64,000 nt of DNA from Kitasatospora sp. NBC_00458 (GTDB taxonomy: Bacteria > Actinomycetota > Actinomycetes > Streptomycetales > Streptomycetaceae): contig NZ_CP107904.1 of the NCBI RefSeq assembly GCF_036013975.1, forward strand, positions 1 through 64,000. The letters run 5' to 3'. Below the pieces are notes generated by a model, which was not told the origin of the DNA, did no database searches, and was given only the letters and a program-made list of their open reading frames with translations. Positions within the stretch are counted from its first letter, which is position 1. Each line of letters begins with the position of its first letter. Positions 7,805 through 16,984 of this stretch are shown here, in pieces. The translations under genes and the position numbers were made by a program.

Positions 7805-8605
7805 TCAGCGCAGCAGCGCGAACACCAGCGCGGAGACACCGCCGAGCGCCGTCCCGGCCAGCACCTGCGCCGGGGTGTGGGCCTTCAGCACCAGCCGCGA
7901 CCACCCCACCGCCACGGGGACCGCCACCGCCACCGGGAGCAGCCCCGCCGGGAGCGCCGCCGGCAGGCCCGCGGCGGCCGGAGCCGGGCCGAACGCCAGC
8001 AGCAGGATCATCGCGGTGCCGCCGGCCACCGCGTTGTGCAGCGATATCTGCCACCAGACGGTCACGACCAGCGCCGACACCAGTCCGACCAGCATCGCCA
8101 CCACCAGCGCGCCGACCGGCGCCGGTGCGTGCAGCAGGTGGAGCAGCGCCACCCCGGTGACCACCGAGAGCAGGCCGACCGCCATCGGCACCACCCGCTG
8201 GCGGCGGATCCGGATGTGCCGGTCGGTCAGCGCGCCGCGCCGTACGCCGAGCGCGACGACGCCGATCGGGACCGCCCCGCAGAACAGCGCCGCGAACAGG
8301 CCCCAGCCGACACCGGCCCAGCCCCCGTTCGAGTGCGCGCCGACGAGCAGCAGCAGGGCGGTCACCAGGTGGGCGGGCGCCAGCACCTCGGTGACGATCC
8401 GGGCGGTCCGCTCGCGCCGCGAGGCGGTGCTGAAGGCCGGGGGCTCGGGCGGGACGAAGGTGCTCGCCGGGAGAGCGGACCGGCGGCGCCGGGCGGGGCG
8501 GCTCCCCGGAGCGGTGGGGCCCGTTGCGGTGGGGGCCGGTGTGGTGGGGCCCGACGCCGTCCGGTCGGATCCGGTGCGGTCCCCCGCGGCTGTCGTTCGG
8601 GTCAC
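7805..8605 (-). CDS. PAP2-like integral membrane protein
   Basis: 266 aa from GTG 8605. About 75 hydrophilic N-terminal residues are followed by about six membrane segments. Near the C-terminus, ISLHNAVAGGTAM and LKAHTPAQVLAGTALG resemble the SxxxH and SRxxxxxHxxxxVxxG motifs of PAP2 phosphatases (phosphatidic acid phosphatase type 2). The first PAP2 motif is not clear, so it may be a degenerate or non-catalytic member. Start is uncertain: GTG 8620 is an alternative five codons upstream. Confidence 0.65.
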   Translation of the reverse strand: MTRTTAAGDRTGSDRTASGPTTPAPTATGPTAPGSRPARRRRSALPASTFVPPEPPAFSTASRRERTARIVTEVLAPAHLVTALLLLVGAHSNGGWAGVGWGLFAALFCGAVPIGVVALGVRRGALTDRHIRIRRQRVVPMAVGLLSVVTGVALLHLLHAPAPVGALVVAMLVGLVSALVVTVWWQISLHNAVAGGTAMILLLAFGPAPAAAGLPAALPAGLLPVAVAVPVAVGWSRLVLKAHTPAQVLAGTALGGVSALVFALLR

Positions 8606-8697
8606 GGCGGACAGCGTAACGGCCGGGCCGTTCGCGCCCGGACCGGGCCGGACGCGGGGCCGGTCCAGGGCGAACCGCGGCGGTCGGCCCGGCCCGG

Positions 8698-9657
8698 TCA
8701 GCGCCCCCGGCCGCCCGCGCGGCGGTCGCGCAGCAGCCGGAGGACCCGGAGCAGCCGCCGGACCGCCCGGGTGGCCGCCGGAGGCAGCACGTCCAGCAGC
8801 AGCGCGCGCGGGGCCGACCGCGTCGCCGCGCCCGGGTGCACGGCGTTGTTCAGCCGCAGGACCGGCATGCCGGCGATGGTGTCCTCGTCCACCGTGAAGC
8901 CCTCGGCCCGCCAGTCCCGGTCCAGCAGGACCCGCCGCACGGCCTCGGTGTCGCCCCAGGTCCCGTAGAACTTCATCGGGGTGAGCAGCACCGGCCGCAG
9001 CCCGGCCGTGAACACCGCCTGCCAGACGGCCGCCGAGACCCCGGGGGTGTGCTCGGAGCGGTAGTCGTCCAGCACCACCAGGCCGTCCTCGGCCAGCGCG
9101 GCCCGTGCCACCTCGATGTCCCCGGCCACGTGCTCGAACAGGTGGGAGGCGTCGACGTGGACGAAGCGGCAGCTGCCGGCCGGGATCCGGCCGTCGGCCA
9201 GCACCGAGGTCGGCGCCTGCACGATCACCGGCAGCCGCGGGTGGAAGGCCAGGTAGTTGGCCTCGAAGGCGCTCCTGGTGAGCGACGCCCGGTAGGACAT
9301 CGTCATCTCGGCGGCATTGTCGTCGTCTCCCGCCTCGGAGTCGAACAGGTCGCAGACCGTCAGGTGCTCGCCCGGCCGCAGGTGGTCGCCGAGCAGGACG
9401 GCGCTGCGGCCGAGGTACGTCCCGAGTTCGAGGATGTCGCCGGTGCGGCCGGCCGCGGTCTGGGCGGAGAGCAGGTGGCGGAAGGCCTCCTGGTCGAGCC
9501 GGAAGAACCAGCCGGGGATGTCGTCCCGGTTCGGGGCCGGTCGGGAGGCGGCCGTCCCGGGGGCGGTCCCGGGGGCGGTCACGGGCGGGGCGGCGGCCGC
9601 CGGGGCGGCGGCGCCGGTGGAACCGGTGGCGGTGGCGGCGGTGTCGGCACTGGGCAC
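8698..9657 (-). CDS. Class I SAM-dependent methyltransferase
   Basis: 319 aa from GTG 9657, chosen because AGGGAG lies seven bases upstream; ATG 9717 gives 20 extra residues without a good site. The first 45 residues are Ala/Pro/Thr-rich. The core has ILELGTYLGRSAVLLGD (SAM-binding motif I), VTVCDLF-like acidic loop (LTVCDLFDSE), FVHVDASHLFEHV and LVVLDDYRSEHTPGV. This arrangement is that of 'class I SAM-dependent methyltransferase' proteins with DxxHxYxxVxxD-like metal sites, as in sugar or macrocin O-methyltransferase relatives. The C-terminus is Arg-rich. The substrate cannot be read from sequence. Confidence 0.78.
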   Translation of the reverse strand: MPSADTAATATGSTGAAAPAAAAPPVTAPGTAPGTAASRPAPNRDDIPGWFFRLDQEAFRHLLSAQTAAGRTGDILELGTYLGRSAVLLGDHLRPGEHLTVCDLFDSEAGDDDNAAEMTMSYRASLTRSAFEANYLAFHPRLPVIVQAPTSVLADGRIPAGSCRFVHVDASHLFEHVAGDIEVARAALAEDGLVVLDDYRSEHTPGVSAAVWQAVFTAGLRPVLLTPMKFYGTWGDTEAVRRVLLDRDWRAEGFTVDEDTIAGMPVLRLNNAVHPGAATRSAPRALLLDVLPPAATRAVRRLLRVLRLLRDRRAGGRGR

Positions 9658-9932
9658 GGCGGTCTCCCTGCGGACGGGGTGGAGCGTGCGCGGGTGGGGA
9701 CCCGGCGGACGGATCACGCGCGGCGGTGCCGTGGTACGGGACGAACGGGTCGGCCGTGCTGTGGGGGGCGTTCATCATAACGACGGCGGGGTGCGGCGGG
9801 CAGCCGTCGGTGCCGAACGGAGGGCCGCCGTCCGTGTGACTGCCCGGGCCGTCAGTCACGGGAGGCCGTCCGGGGCCCCTGCCCGCCGGGCCGCGGGCGG
9901 TCCCGGTCACGCGTCCCGGTCATGTCGCCCGG

Positions 9933-10514
9933 TCACGCGTCCCGGCCAGGTCTCCCGGTCACGTCGCCCGGTCGCGCGTCGCGGCCGGTGTCCTCCAGCT
10001 CGGCGATCGTCTCCGCCAGCCAGGCCCGTTCGGCCGCCCCGGAGGCCCGGGCGACCAGCAGCATGCCGCGCCGGAACGGGTTGCGCTCCTGCTCGGCGGC
10101 GACCGGTCGGCCGTCGGCGTCGTAGAAGAAGCTGCTCGGCGCCTCCAGGAAGGCCAGCCGCCGCCGGAGCACCGCGGCCTGCAGCGCAGGGTCGGCGAGG
10201 CGGTCGAGGAACGCGGCGACGGTGAAGAAGCGGATCTGGTCGGAGATCTCGACCTCCTCCGGTTCGGCCAGCCGCCGCTCCAGCTCGGCGCGGCCGTCGG
10301 CGGTGAGCTCCAGGACCTGCCGCGGGACGGCCCCGGTGCCCGGCCGGCTCCGGCGCACCAGCATCCCGGCCTTCTCCAGGCGGGTGATCGCGGGGTAGAG
10401 CGCGCCGTCGCTGACCGGTCGGACGTGGCCGGTCAGGCCGGTGATGCGGGACTTCAGCTCGTACCCGTGGAGCGGCTCGCCGTGGAGGAAACCGAGGATC
10501 GCGAGGGTCAGCAC
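9933..10514 (-). CDS. PadR-family transcriptional regulator
   Basis: 193 aa, GTG 10514. Winged-helix PadR domain at residues 1-85 (ILGFLHGEPLHGYELK, SDGALYPAITRLEKAGML), then a VirR-type helical C-terminal domain. The Tyr-Pro in GALYPAITRLE is the PadR recognition-helix signature. It diverges from a MATE efflux gene across a 167-bp gap with nested inverted repeats. The classical arrangement is a PadR repressor controlling an adjacent exporter and itself. The last codons run into a GC-rich repeat (gtcacgcgtcccgg units, about 9905-9965). Confidence 0.88.
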   Translation of the reverse strand: MLTLAILGFLHGEPLHGYELKSRITGLTGHVRPVSDGALYPAITRLEKAGMLVRRSRPGTGAVPRQVLELTADGRAELERRLAEPEEVEISDQIRFFTVAAFLDRLADPALQAAVLRRRLAFLEAPSSFFYDADGRPVAAEQERNPFRRGMLLVARASGAAERAWLAETIAELEDTGRDARPGDVTGRPGRDA

Positions 10515-10592
10515 CGTGGAACACCCTTCCGTCGTCGTGACGCTCCGCGGGGCGCACCGTCCGCTCGTCCGCGTTCCGTCGGGGCGTCATGC

Positions 10593-10639
10593 TACCTCTT
10601 GCCGATGTGCCTCGATAAGAGGTATCTCTTTTCGAGGCA
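10593..10639. promoter_or_regulatory. Nested inverted repeats between padR-like and MATE genes
   Basis: Three overlapping symmetries in one 47-bp stretch. TACCTCTT (10593-10600) pairs with AAGAGGTA (10617-10624). AAGAG-GTAT-CTCTT forms a compact palindrome at about 10617-10630. TGCCTCGA (10608-10615) pairs with TCGAGGCA (10632-10639). The position between divergent PadR and MATE genes makes this the expected PadR operator region and overlapping promoters. Confidence 0.7.
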
Positions 10640-10681
10640 AGGTGCTCGATGGGGGCGCGGCCGACGGACGGGGGAGCGACC

Positions 10682-12040
10682 ATGCGGGGGCATCTGCCAC
10701 GCCTGATCACACTGGCGGGACCGGTCTACGGAGAGCTGCTGTCGGGGGTGGCCGCCTCCGTCGTCGGCACCTTCTGGGTGGCGGGGCTCGGCGGGGCGGC
10801 CGTCGCCGCCGTCACACTGGCCGGCACCGTGGAGAACCTGCTGCTCGGCCTGGTCCTGGTGGTGAGCTCGGGGACGACCGTGCGGCTCTCGCACGCCCGC
10901 GGCGCGGGCGACCGGGCCGAGGCCGGCCGGGTCGCCCGCGCCGCCTGGCGGCTCTGCGCCCTCGGCAGCCTCGTGCTCGCCGTGCCCGGCTTCCTGCTCC
11001 GCGAGCCGGTCGCCGAAGCCTTCCTGGACGGCGAGGCCGCCGGACTGGCCGCCGACTACTTCGCCGTCGCCTTCCCCGCGTTCGCGCTGTTCTTCGGCCA
11101 GCGCGTCGCCGACGAGCTGTTCAAGGGCGCCGGCGACACCCGGACGCCGATGCGGACGGCCCTGCTCTCGAACGCCCTGCTGCTGGTGCTGGACCCGCTG
11201 CTGATCCTCGGCCCGGGCCCGCTGCCCGCGCTCGGTGTGACCGGCGCGGCCCTCGCGCTGACCGCCTCCCGGGCCGCCGCGTTCGCGCTCACCCTGCTGC
11301 TCAGGCGCCGCCGCCGGCTGCCCGCACCGCCGGACGGACTGCTGCGGACGGCGCGCGGGATCACCGCCGCCGGCGCGCCGTTCGGCCTCGACTTCACCGC
11401 CCGGATGGGAGCGGGGGCGGTCCAGCTCGGCCTGGTCGCCTCCTTCGGCGTGCCCGCCGTGGCCGGGTACGGGGTCGGCTACCGGGTGCTGCTGGTCGTC
11501 ACGATGGCGTTCTACGCCGTCCGGCAGGCCGCCGCGATCGAGGCGGCGCGGCTCGTCGGGTCCGGGGCGGCCACCGCCGTGCGGGCCCTCGGCCGCGACA
11601 CCGCCCGGCTGGCCGCCGTGCTCGGCACCGGTGCGGCCGTCCTCTGCGCGGCGTTCGCCGGGCCGGTGGCCGGGCTGTTCACCGACGACCCGGCGGTGGC
11701 CGCCGAGGCGGTCCGCTTCCTGCGGACGGCCGGGCTCCACCTGCCGGCGTACGCGCTGGTGGTCGCCCTCGGCGGGGTCCTCCAGGCGGTCGGCGCCGGC
11801 CGCCCGCTGGTGGTCTCCGTGCTGCTCGGCCTCGCGGCGCAACTCGGCTCCGGCGTCCTGCTGTCGGGCCCGTTCGGCGTGGCCGGGCTCTGGGCCGGGT
11901 CGGCGGTCGGCGCGTTCGTCCAGCTGGCACTGCTCGGCCTCCTGGTGATCCGCGGACCGGTCCGGCCCGCGGCCCCGCCCGCCGACGCCACCGGCCCGGC
12001 CGGACCGGCGAGGCCGCCGGCGACGGCCGCGCGCGAGTGA
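10682..12040 (+). CDS. MATE-family efflux transporter
   Basis: 452 aa. About twelve membrane segments in two homologous halves. The start VYGELLSGVAASVVGTFWVAGLGGAAVAAVT is the usual MATE opening, and the conserved RVADELFKGAGDTRTPM loop is visible. ATG 10682 follows gggggag with good spacing; an upstream in-frame ATG at 10649 is less likely. Predicted cation/drug antiporter in the plasma membrane. Its divergent PadR neighbour probably represses it. Confidence 0.88.
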   Translation: MRGHLPRLITLAGPVYGELLSGVAASVVGTFWVAGLGGAAVAAVTLAGTVENLLLGLVLVVSSGTTVRLSHARGAGDRAEAGRVARAAWRLCALGSLVLAVPGFLLREPVAEAFLDGEAAGLAADYFAVAFPAFALFFGQRVADELFKGAGDTRTPMRTALLSNALLLVLDPLLILGPGPLPALGVTGAALALTASRAAAFALTLLLRRRRRLPAPPDGLLRTARGITAAGAPFGLDFTARMGAGAVQLGLVASFGVPAVAGYGVGYRVLLVVTMAFYAVRQAAAIEAARLVGSGAATAVRALGRDTARLAAVLGTGAAVLCAAFAGPVAGLFTDDPAVAAEAVRFLRTAGLHLPAYALVVALGGVLQAVGAGRPLVVSVLLGLAAQLGSGVLLSGPFGVAGLWAGSAVGAFVQLALLGLLVIRGPVRPAAPPADATGPAGPARPPATAARE

Positions 12041-12491
12041 GCCGGCGTGCGGCCGGGCGAAGGACCGGGCGAGTGGCTCGACGGAGGGCGGGAACGCCCG
12101 GTCGCACGGCACCTGGAAGACCGGTTGCCCGGGTGGACCCCCCGCCTGCACCGCCGAAAGTCGATCCTTCCCAGGTCGGAGGCACCGTCACGGGGCCGAG
12201 CAGTCGTCACGCGGCCCTGACCGGTGCCGCCGCCGCGGGGGTCGGCGCCGCGGCGCTCGCGGGGGTCGGCGCCGCCGAGCGGCCCGCCACCGCTCCCGGC
12301 ATCGTGGTCGAGGCCCGCCAGGGCATGCTCCTCCGGCCCTCCGGCGGCTGCGGCGACACCGGCGGCGCCGCCGACGGCCTGGCCGTCCAGGACCACAGGG
12401 CGATGTGACGGACCGCCTGGCCCCGCGGGGTGCCCGGGCGTACTCGGTCGCGCGGGAACCCCGCCGGCACTCCGCCGTACGGGGCGGGCCG
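12041..12491. other. Intergenic region with a possible gene remnant
   Basis: No confident gene. A plus-strand frame from about 12188 to 12408 reads SSRHAALTGAAAAGVGAAA and ends at ATG-TGA. This looks like a Tat-type signal segment, as in Rieske-like or other secreted redox proteins, but there is no start codon where ggaggcacc would place one (GTC is present) and no recognisable mature domain follows. It may be a decayed gene 5' end, or chance in high-GC DNA. Confidence 0.3.
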
Positions 12492-13352
12492 TCAGGCGGT
12501 CCCGGGCGATCGACCGGTGCGGAGCTCCGTGAAGGACAGGACGAGTTCGGCGGTCCGTGCCGGCTCCTCCAGGATCGGCGTGTGCCCGGCACCGGGCAGC
12601 AGATCGACCTTCGCGCCCGGAACGACCAGGTAGTCGGCCGCCGACGAGGGCTGCCACCTGCGGTCCTGGTCACCGAAGACCACCTGCAACGGCTTGCCGA
12701 GGTCCGTCAGCCGGTCCGGGAGCGTGCGCCGGCTCAGGTAGCCGACGGACGCCTGCATCGCGGCGGTGACCGCGTGGTAGGACATGCCGCGCAGCTCGTC
12801 GACGAGTTCCTGCGGGACCTCGTACCCCGCGCGGAACGCGGTGCCCGCGAGCAGGCGGATCCGCTCGTCGGTCGGCGGCCACTGCTCGGGCTGGAACGCG
12901 GTGGGCCCCGGCGCGATGAAGGCGTCCATACCGGGGCCGGTGTTGATCAGCACGAGCCCGGTCACCAGGTCGGGCCGCCGCTCGGTGAGGGCGGTGGCGG
13001 CATAGCCGCCGCTGGAGTGGCCGACGGCCACGGCGCGCCCGACGCCGAGCCGGTCGAGCACCGTGCCGATCCTGCGTCCCAGCTCCGGGACCGCGTAGTC
13101 GCCGTCGGCCGGTTCGGCGGAGCGGCCGTGCCCCGGGAGGTCGATCCGGATGACGCGGTGGTGTGCGGTCAGGAACGGAACCATCGCGTCCCACGAGCGG
13201 CTCGACGCGGCGGACCCGTGGATGAGCAGGAGCACGGGGGCCCGGTGAGGGCCGTCCTGGCGGACGTACACGTCACCGTGCTCCAGGCGGAGGAGCGAAT
13301 CCCCTGAGGCGGCGTCGCCGTTCGGAGGGGAATGCCTGTCGGGAGGAGTCAT
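12492..13352 (-). CDS. Alpha/beta hydrolase
   Basis: 286 aa, ATG 13352 preceded by a run containing ggag. Complete alpha/beta-hydrolase core: oxyanion loop LLLIHGSAASSRSWD, nucleophile elbow GHSSGG with Ser (about residue 112), VFGDQDRRW carrying the Asp, and GAGHTPILEEP carrying the His. Similar to small esterase/C-C hydrolase-type proteins; the substrate is unknown. It diverges from an AraC-type regulator 123 bp away, a pairing that suggests local regulation. Confidence 0.85.
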   Translation of the reverse strand: MTPPDRHSPPNGDAASGDSLLRLEHGDVYVRQDGPHRAPVLLLIHGSAASSRSWDAMVPFLTAHHRVIRIDLPGHGRSAEPADGDYAVPELGRRIGTVLDRLGVGRAVAVGHSSGGYAATALTERRPDLVTGLVLINTGPGMDAFIAPGPTAFQPEQWPPTDERIRLLAGTAFRAGYEVPQELVDELRGMSYHAVTAAMQASVGYLSRRTLPDRLTDLGKPLQVVFGDQDRRWQPSSAADYLVVPGAKVDLLPGAGHTPILEEPARTAELVLSFTELRTGRSPGTA

Positions 13353-13475
13353 GGGCCCACTGTCGCCGCCGGTGGGCGCCGGCGGCTTGGACGAATGTTC
13401 CCTCCGCCGTTCCGACCGCCGGCCGCCCTCGCGTCCCCTCCCCGGCGCGCGTAGCATCCGCTGAGGGGGTCCACC

Positions 13476-14309
13476 GTGAAGCACCGTGACGATCCCGCTG
13501 CGTGGGACGTCGCGCGTCCGCAGCGGCCGAGCCGGGTGGCCGGCGTCGACATGGCCGGGTTCCGGGTCCCGGGCCGGCTCGTCGAGGGCCTGCGGGTGGT
13601 GCCGCACCCGGCGGTGATGCTGATTCTGGAGTTCGGGGCGGGCACGTCCACCATCGAGGACGGCGCCGGGCGGCCGCACGCGGGAAGCCTCGTCGCCGGG
13701 CCCGGGTTCGGCTCCGGAGGCGGTGTCCGGGCCCGGGGCGAGCACGTCGAGTGCGTGCAGGTGCGGCTGTCCCCGGTGGTCGCCGGAACGGTCCTCGGCG
13801 TTCCCCCGGCCGACCTGGCCGGTTCCCCGGTGACCCTCGACGAGATGTGGGGCAGGGAGGCGGCACGGATCCGCGAGCAGCTGGACGCGATCCCCTCCTG
13901 GGAGGAGCGCTTCGCGTTCACCGACGCGCTGCTCGCCCGCCGGTTCGAGGCGCGGCGGCCCCCGGACCGGGAGACCGCCTGGGCCTGGCACCGGATCGTC
14001 GCCGACCGGGGCCTCGTCCGGGTCGACGACCTGGCGGCCGAGCTCGGATGGAGCCGCAAGCGCCTGTGGTCGCGCTTCCACGCGCACCTCGGCCTCCCGC
14101 CGAAGAGCGCCGCCAAGCTGGTCCGCTTCGACCACGCGGTGCACCGACTGGTCGCGGGTGAAGGCCCGGCCCGGGTGGCGGCGGACGGCGGCTACTACGA
14201 CCAGTCCCATCTGCACCGGGACGTCATGGAGTTCACCGGCTCCACCCCGGCGGCCGTGCTCGGCGAGCCGTTCCTGACGGTGGACGACCGCGCATGGCCG
14301 ACCGCGTGA
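13476..14309 (+). CDS. AraC-family transcriptional regulator
   Basis: 277 aa from GTG 13476 with gagggggt upstream. The N-terminal half is a cupin-like sensor (VMLILEFGAG, GSLVAGPGFG). The C-terminal half (about residues 165-265) is an AraC double helix-turn-helix: VDDLAAELGWSRKRLWSRFH then AADGGYYDQSHLHRDVMEF with TGSTPAAVL. The 'GYYDQSHLxRD' pattern is diagnostic. It probably controls the divergent hydrolase gene. Confidence 0.88.
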   Translation: MKHRDDPAAWDVARPQRPSRVAGVDMAGFRVPGRLVEGLRVVPHPAVMLILEFGAGTSTIEDGAGRPHAGSLVAGPGFGSGGGVRARGEHVECVQVRLSPVVAGTVLGVPPADLAGSPVTLDEMWGREAARIREQLDAIPSWEERFAFTDALLARRFEARRPPDRETAWAWHRIVADRGLVRVDDLAAELGWSRKRLWSRFHAHLGLPPKSAAKLVRFDHAVHRLVAGEGPARVAADGGYYDQSHLHRDVMEFTGSTPAAVLGEPFLTVDDRAWPTA

Positions 14310-14455
14310 CCCCCGGCCCACGCCACCCGGCCCACATGCCCGGCCCACGCCACGCACCCCACGTGACCGGGCTGCTGCCCGACACCGGCGACGGAGCCTG
14401 TCGGTGGCGGCGCCTACGATGCCCGAACAGCCGCCTGACCGCAGGGAGTCCGCCG

Positions 14456-14911
14456 ATGCAGAGGTCAACGGGCCTCGTCTCCGTCGAACGTTCGCAGTTC
14501 GGCCTCTGGGAGGACGACCCCCTCGGTGAGTCGGACGTCCACTGGCTGCAACTGCCGATGAGTGCGGAGTCCCCGGGCGTCACGGTCGGGCACGGGGCCG
14601 TCGGCGTCCTGAGCTCCGCGCAGCACCACTACGCGAGGGTCACCCTCGAACGGTCCGGGGCGGCGGTCCCCCCGGAGGGGTACCGTCCGCTGGCGCGGGT
14701 GCCGTACCGGTCGCGAAGCGGCCGGGTCGAAGCGTGGACCCTCTTCTCCGGTCCCGCCGGCGTCACGCTCGACCTCGGGGCCGAGGACGAGGACTTCGTC
14801 CTCCACGTGTTCTGGGCCGCGGACCCTGCGCGCCTCGGCCCGGGTGCGGGCTTCGGCGTTCCCGAGGATGCGGAGAGGTTCCACTTCGTGTTCGTCCCGG
14901 ACGCGGACTGA
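14456..14911 (+). CDS. Uncharacterised 151-aa protein
   Basis: ATG 14456 with gcaggga upstream. Soluble, no signal peptide. Contains LWEDDPLGE, VHWLQLP and FVLHVFWA; aromatic and acidic residues suggest a beta-rich fold. I do not recognise the family. Convergent with the MFS gene that ends 48 bp downstream. Confidence 0.6.
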   Translation: MQRSTGLVSVERSQFGLWEDDPLGESDVHWLQLPMSAESPGVTVGHGAVGVLSSAQHHYARVTLERSGAAVPPEGYRPLARVPYRSRSGRVEAWTLFSGPAGVTLDLGAEDEDFVLHVFWAADPARLGPGAGFGVPEDAERFHFVFVPDAD

Positions 14912-14958
14912 TCCCCTTCCGCCACCGGGGCGCTGCGGGGTCCGGGCGCGATCCGGTC

Positions 14959-16308
14959 TCAGGCGGCCCGGCCGTGCGGGAGGCGTGCCGCGAGCAGCAC
15001 GCCCGCGGCCGCGGTGGCCGCCAGGGCCCAGAGGGCCGGGCCGAGGGTGGTGGCCAACGGCTGACCGGCGGTCAGGGTGGCCGCGGCGGCGACGCCGACG
15101 GCCGGTCCGACGTTCATCGCGGTCTGCTGCAGACCGCCCGCCACCCCGGCGTCGGCCACCGAGGCGTCGCGGACGATCGCCGCCGTCGCGGTGACCATCA
15201 CCGTGCCGAACCCGGCGCCCAGCAGCAGGAACGCGCAGCCGATGGCGAGGGCGCCGGTGTCCGGCCCGAACCCGGCGACCCCCAGGGCGCCGGCCACGAT
15301 CGCCGACATCCCCGCCATGACGGTGCGGCGCGGTCCGTGACGGCGGGCCAGCACCGCGGAGGCGGGTGCGGCCACCACCATCGCCGCCGCCAGCGGCAGG
15401 GACCGCACCGCGCTGGCGAGCGGGTCGAGGGCGAGCACGTCCTGGAGGAAGTAGGTGCCGAGGAAGACCGTGCCGAAGAGCGCCGCCGAGGCGGTCAGCA
15501 GCACGCCGAGCGCCGCCGTCACCGTCGACGAGCCGAGGACGGCCGGTGGCAGCAGCGGACGAGGGGTGCGCCGCTCGTGCCGGAGGAGGACGAGGCCCAG
15601 CGCGGCGGCCGCCACGAGGCCGAGCCAGGTGCCGGCCGTCCAGCCCCGGTCGGGGACGCCGGTCAGGGCGAACACCAGGCAGGACAGCGCGGAGCCGAGC
15701 AGGGCGGCACCCGGCAGGTCCAGTCCGGCGGTGCGGTCGGCGGTCGGCTGCGGGAGCCGGACGAACAGCGCGGCGGCGCCGGCCGCGACGGCGGGTGCGA
15801 CGGTGAGGAAGAAGACCGACCGCCAGCCGAAGTGGGTGGTCAGCGCGCCGCCGACGACCGGACCGGCGGCCGCGGCCAGGCCGATCGCGCTGGTGCGCAG
15901 GGCGATCGGCGGTCCGAGCCGGTCGGCGGGGTAGGCGGCCCGCAGCAGGCCGAGGGTGGCGGGCTGGAGGAGCGCGCCGCCGACGCCCTGGGCGACCCGC
16001 AGGGCGATCACCCAGCCGATCCCGGGTGCCAGCGCGATCGCGGCGGAACTGGCGGCGAAGCCGAGGACGCCGACGGCGAAGACCCGCTGGTGCCCGTAGC
16101 GGTCGCCGAGCCGCCCGGCGAAGACCAGCAGGCTGGCCACCGTGATGAGGTACGCGGTGCTGGTCCACTGCACGGCGGCGAGCGAGGCGTCCAGGTCGCG
16201 CTGGAGGCTGGGCTGGGCGACGGTGAGCACCGTCCCGTCGAGGGCGACGACGGCCGCGCCGGTGACGCTGCCGGCCAGGGTGAGGCGCTGCCGTGCCGTG
16301 GGGGTCAC
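14959..16308 (-). CDS. MFS drug-type exporter (left copy, complete)
   Basis: 449 aa, GTG 16308, overlapping the stop of the upstream TetR gene by GTGA. About fourteen membrane segments in the DHA2 style. VVALDGTVLTVAQPSLQRDL (helix 1 region), FAGRLGDRYGHQRVF (motif A in the 2-3 loop) and GVGGALLQPATLGLL are typical of actinomycete multidrug exporters. The first half is repeated at the right edge of the window as part of the palindrome. In this copy the coupled TetR regulator is frameshifted, so repression of this exporter may be lost if the frameshift is real. Confidence 0.88.
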   Translation of the reverse strand: MTPTARQRLTLAGSVTGAAVVALDGTVLTVAQPSLQRDLDASLAAVQWTSTAYLITVASLLVFAGRLGDRYGHQRVFAVGVLGFAASSAAIALAPGIGWVIALRVAQGVGGALLQPATLGLLRAAYPADRLGPPIALRTSAIGLAAAAGPVVGGALTTHFGWRSVFFLTVAPAVAAGAAALFVRLPQPTADRTAGLDLPGAALLGSALSCLVFALTGVPDRGWTAGTWLGLVAAAALGLVLLRHERRTPRPLLPPAVLGSSTVTAALGVLLTASAALFGTVFLGTYFLQDVLALDPLASAVRSLPLAAAMVVAAPASAVLARRHGPRRTVMAGMSAIVAGALGVAGFGPDTGALAIGCAFLLLGAGFGTVMVTATAAIVRDASVADAGVAGGLQQTAMNVGPAVGVAAAATLTAGQPLATTLGPALWALAATAAAGVLLAARLPHGRAA

Positions 16309-16984
16309 CGGGGCTCCGGGCCGAGGTGGGCGTCGAGGACGGCGCGCAGCAGCGGTTCGACGGTGCCGCCGCCGGTGACGAGCCCGAGGCTGCCCCAGGC
16401 GCGGAGCTGGGCGAGGCCGTGCAGGTTGGCCCAGAACGCGGCGGCGACGGTCGCGGGGTCGTGCGCGGCGGCCGGGCCCCGGCGTCGGCCGCGCCGGACG
16501 GGCGGACCTCGGCTGGGCGGGCCTCGGCCGGGCGGATCTCGGCGACGAGGCGGACGAGGGTCTCGAAGAGCGGCAGTGTGGTCTTCCGCAGGTCCGATCC
16601 GCTGCCTTCGAGGACGTCGTGGCGGAACATCAGCTCGAACATGCCGGGCTGGGCGGCCGCGAAGTCGAGGTAGCCGCGGGCGAGCCGGTCGAGCCGGACC
16701 CGCGCCGCTGCGGGGTCCGCGGCCGGGGCGGGGCCCGCGGCGGCGGCGGGATCCGGTCCGGCCAGGTCGAGGGAGGCAGCCAGGTTCTCGAAGCCGCGCC
16801 GGGCGATGGCCGCGAGCAACTCGACGTGGGTGCTGAAGTAGCGGCGCGGGGCGCCGTGCGAGACGCCGGCCTGGCGGGCGATCTCGCGCAGGGTGAGCGC
16901 GTGCACGCCCTCGTGGGTCACCAGCTGGACACCGGCCGCCACGAGGCGGGCGCGCAGGCCGGTACTGGGGTCCTGATCGGTCAT
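16305..16984 (-). pseudogene. TetR-family regulator, frameshifted left copy
   Basis: Same gene as the intact right copy, but the G-run at 16474-16476 has three bases where the partner has four. The reading frame is correct from ATG 16984 through the helix-turn-helix and most of the ligand domain (about 169 residues). It then shifts to Arg-Pro-Pro-Arg and stays open without a stop far into the exporter gene. The last 55 or so residues of the ligand/dimer domain are lost. A homopolymer consensus error is an equally good explanation. Confidence 0.8.

Noticed and set aside
7805-9910. A 701-aa minus-strand frame joining methyltransferase DNA to the PAP2-like protein
   Set aside because: The upstream two-thirds is an out-of-frame reading of the methyltransferase. 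The real gene starts about 8605.
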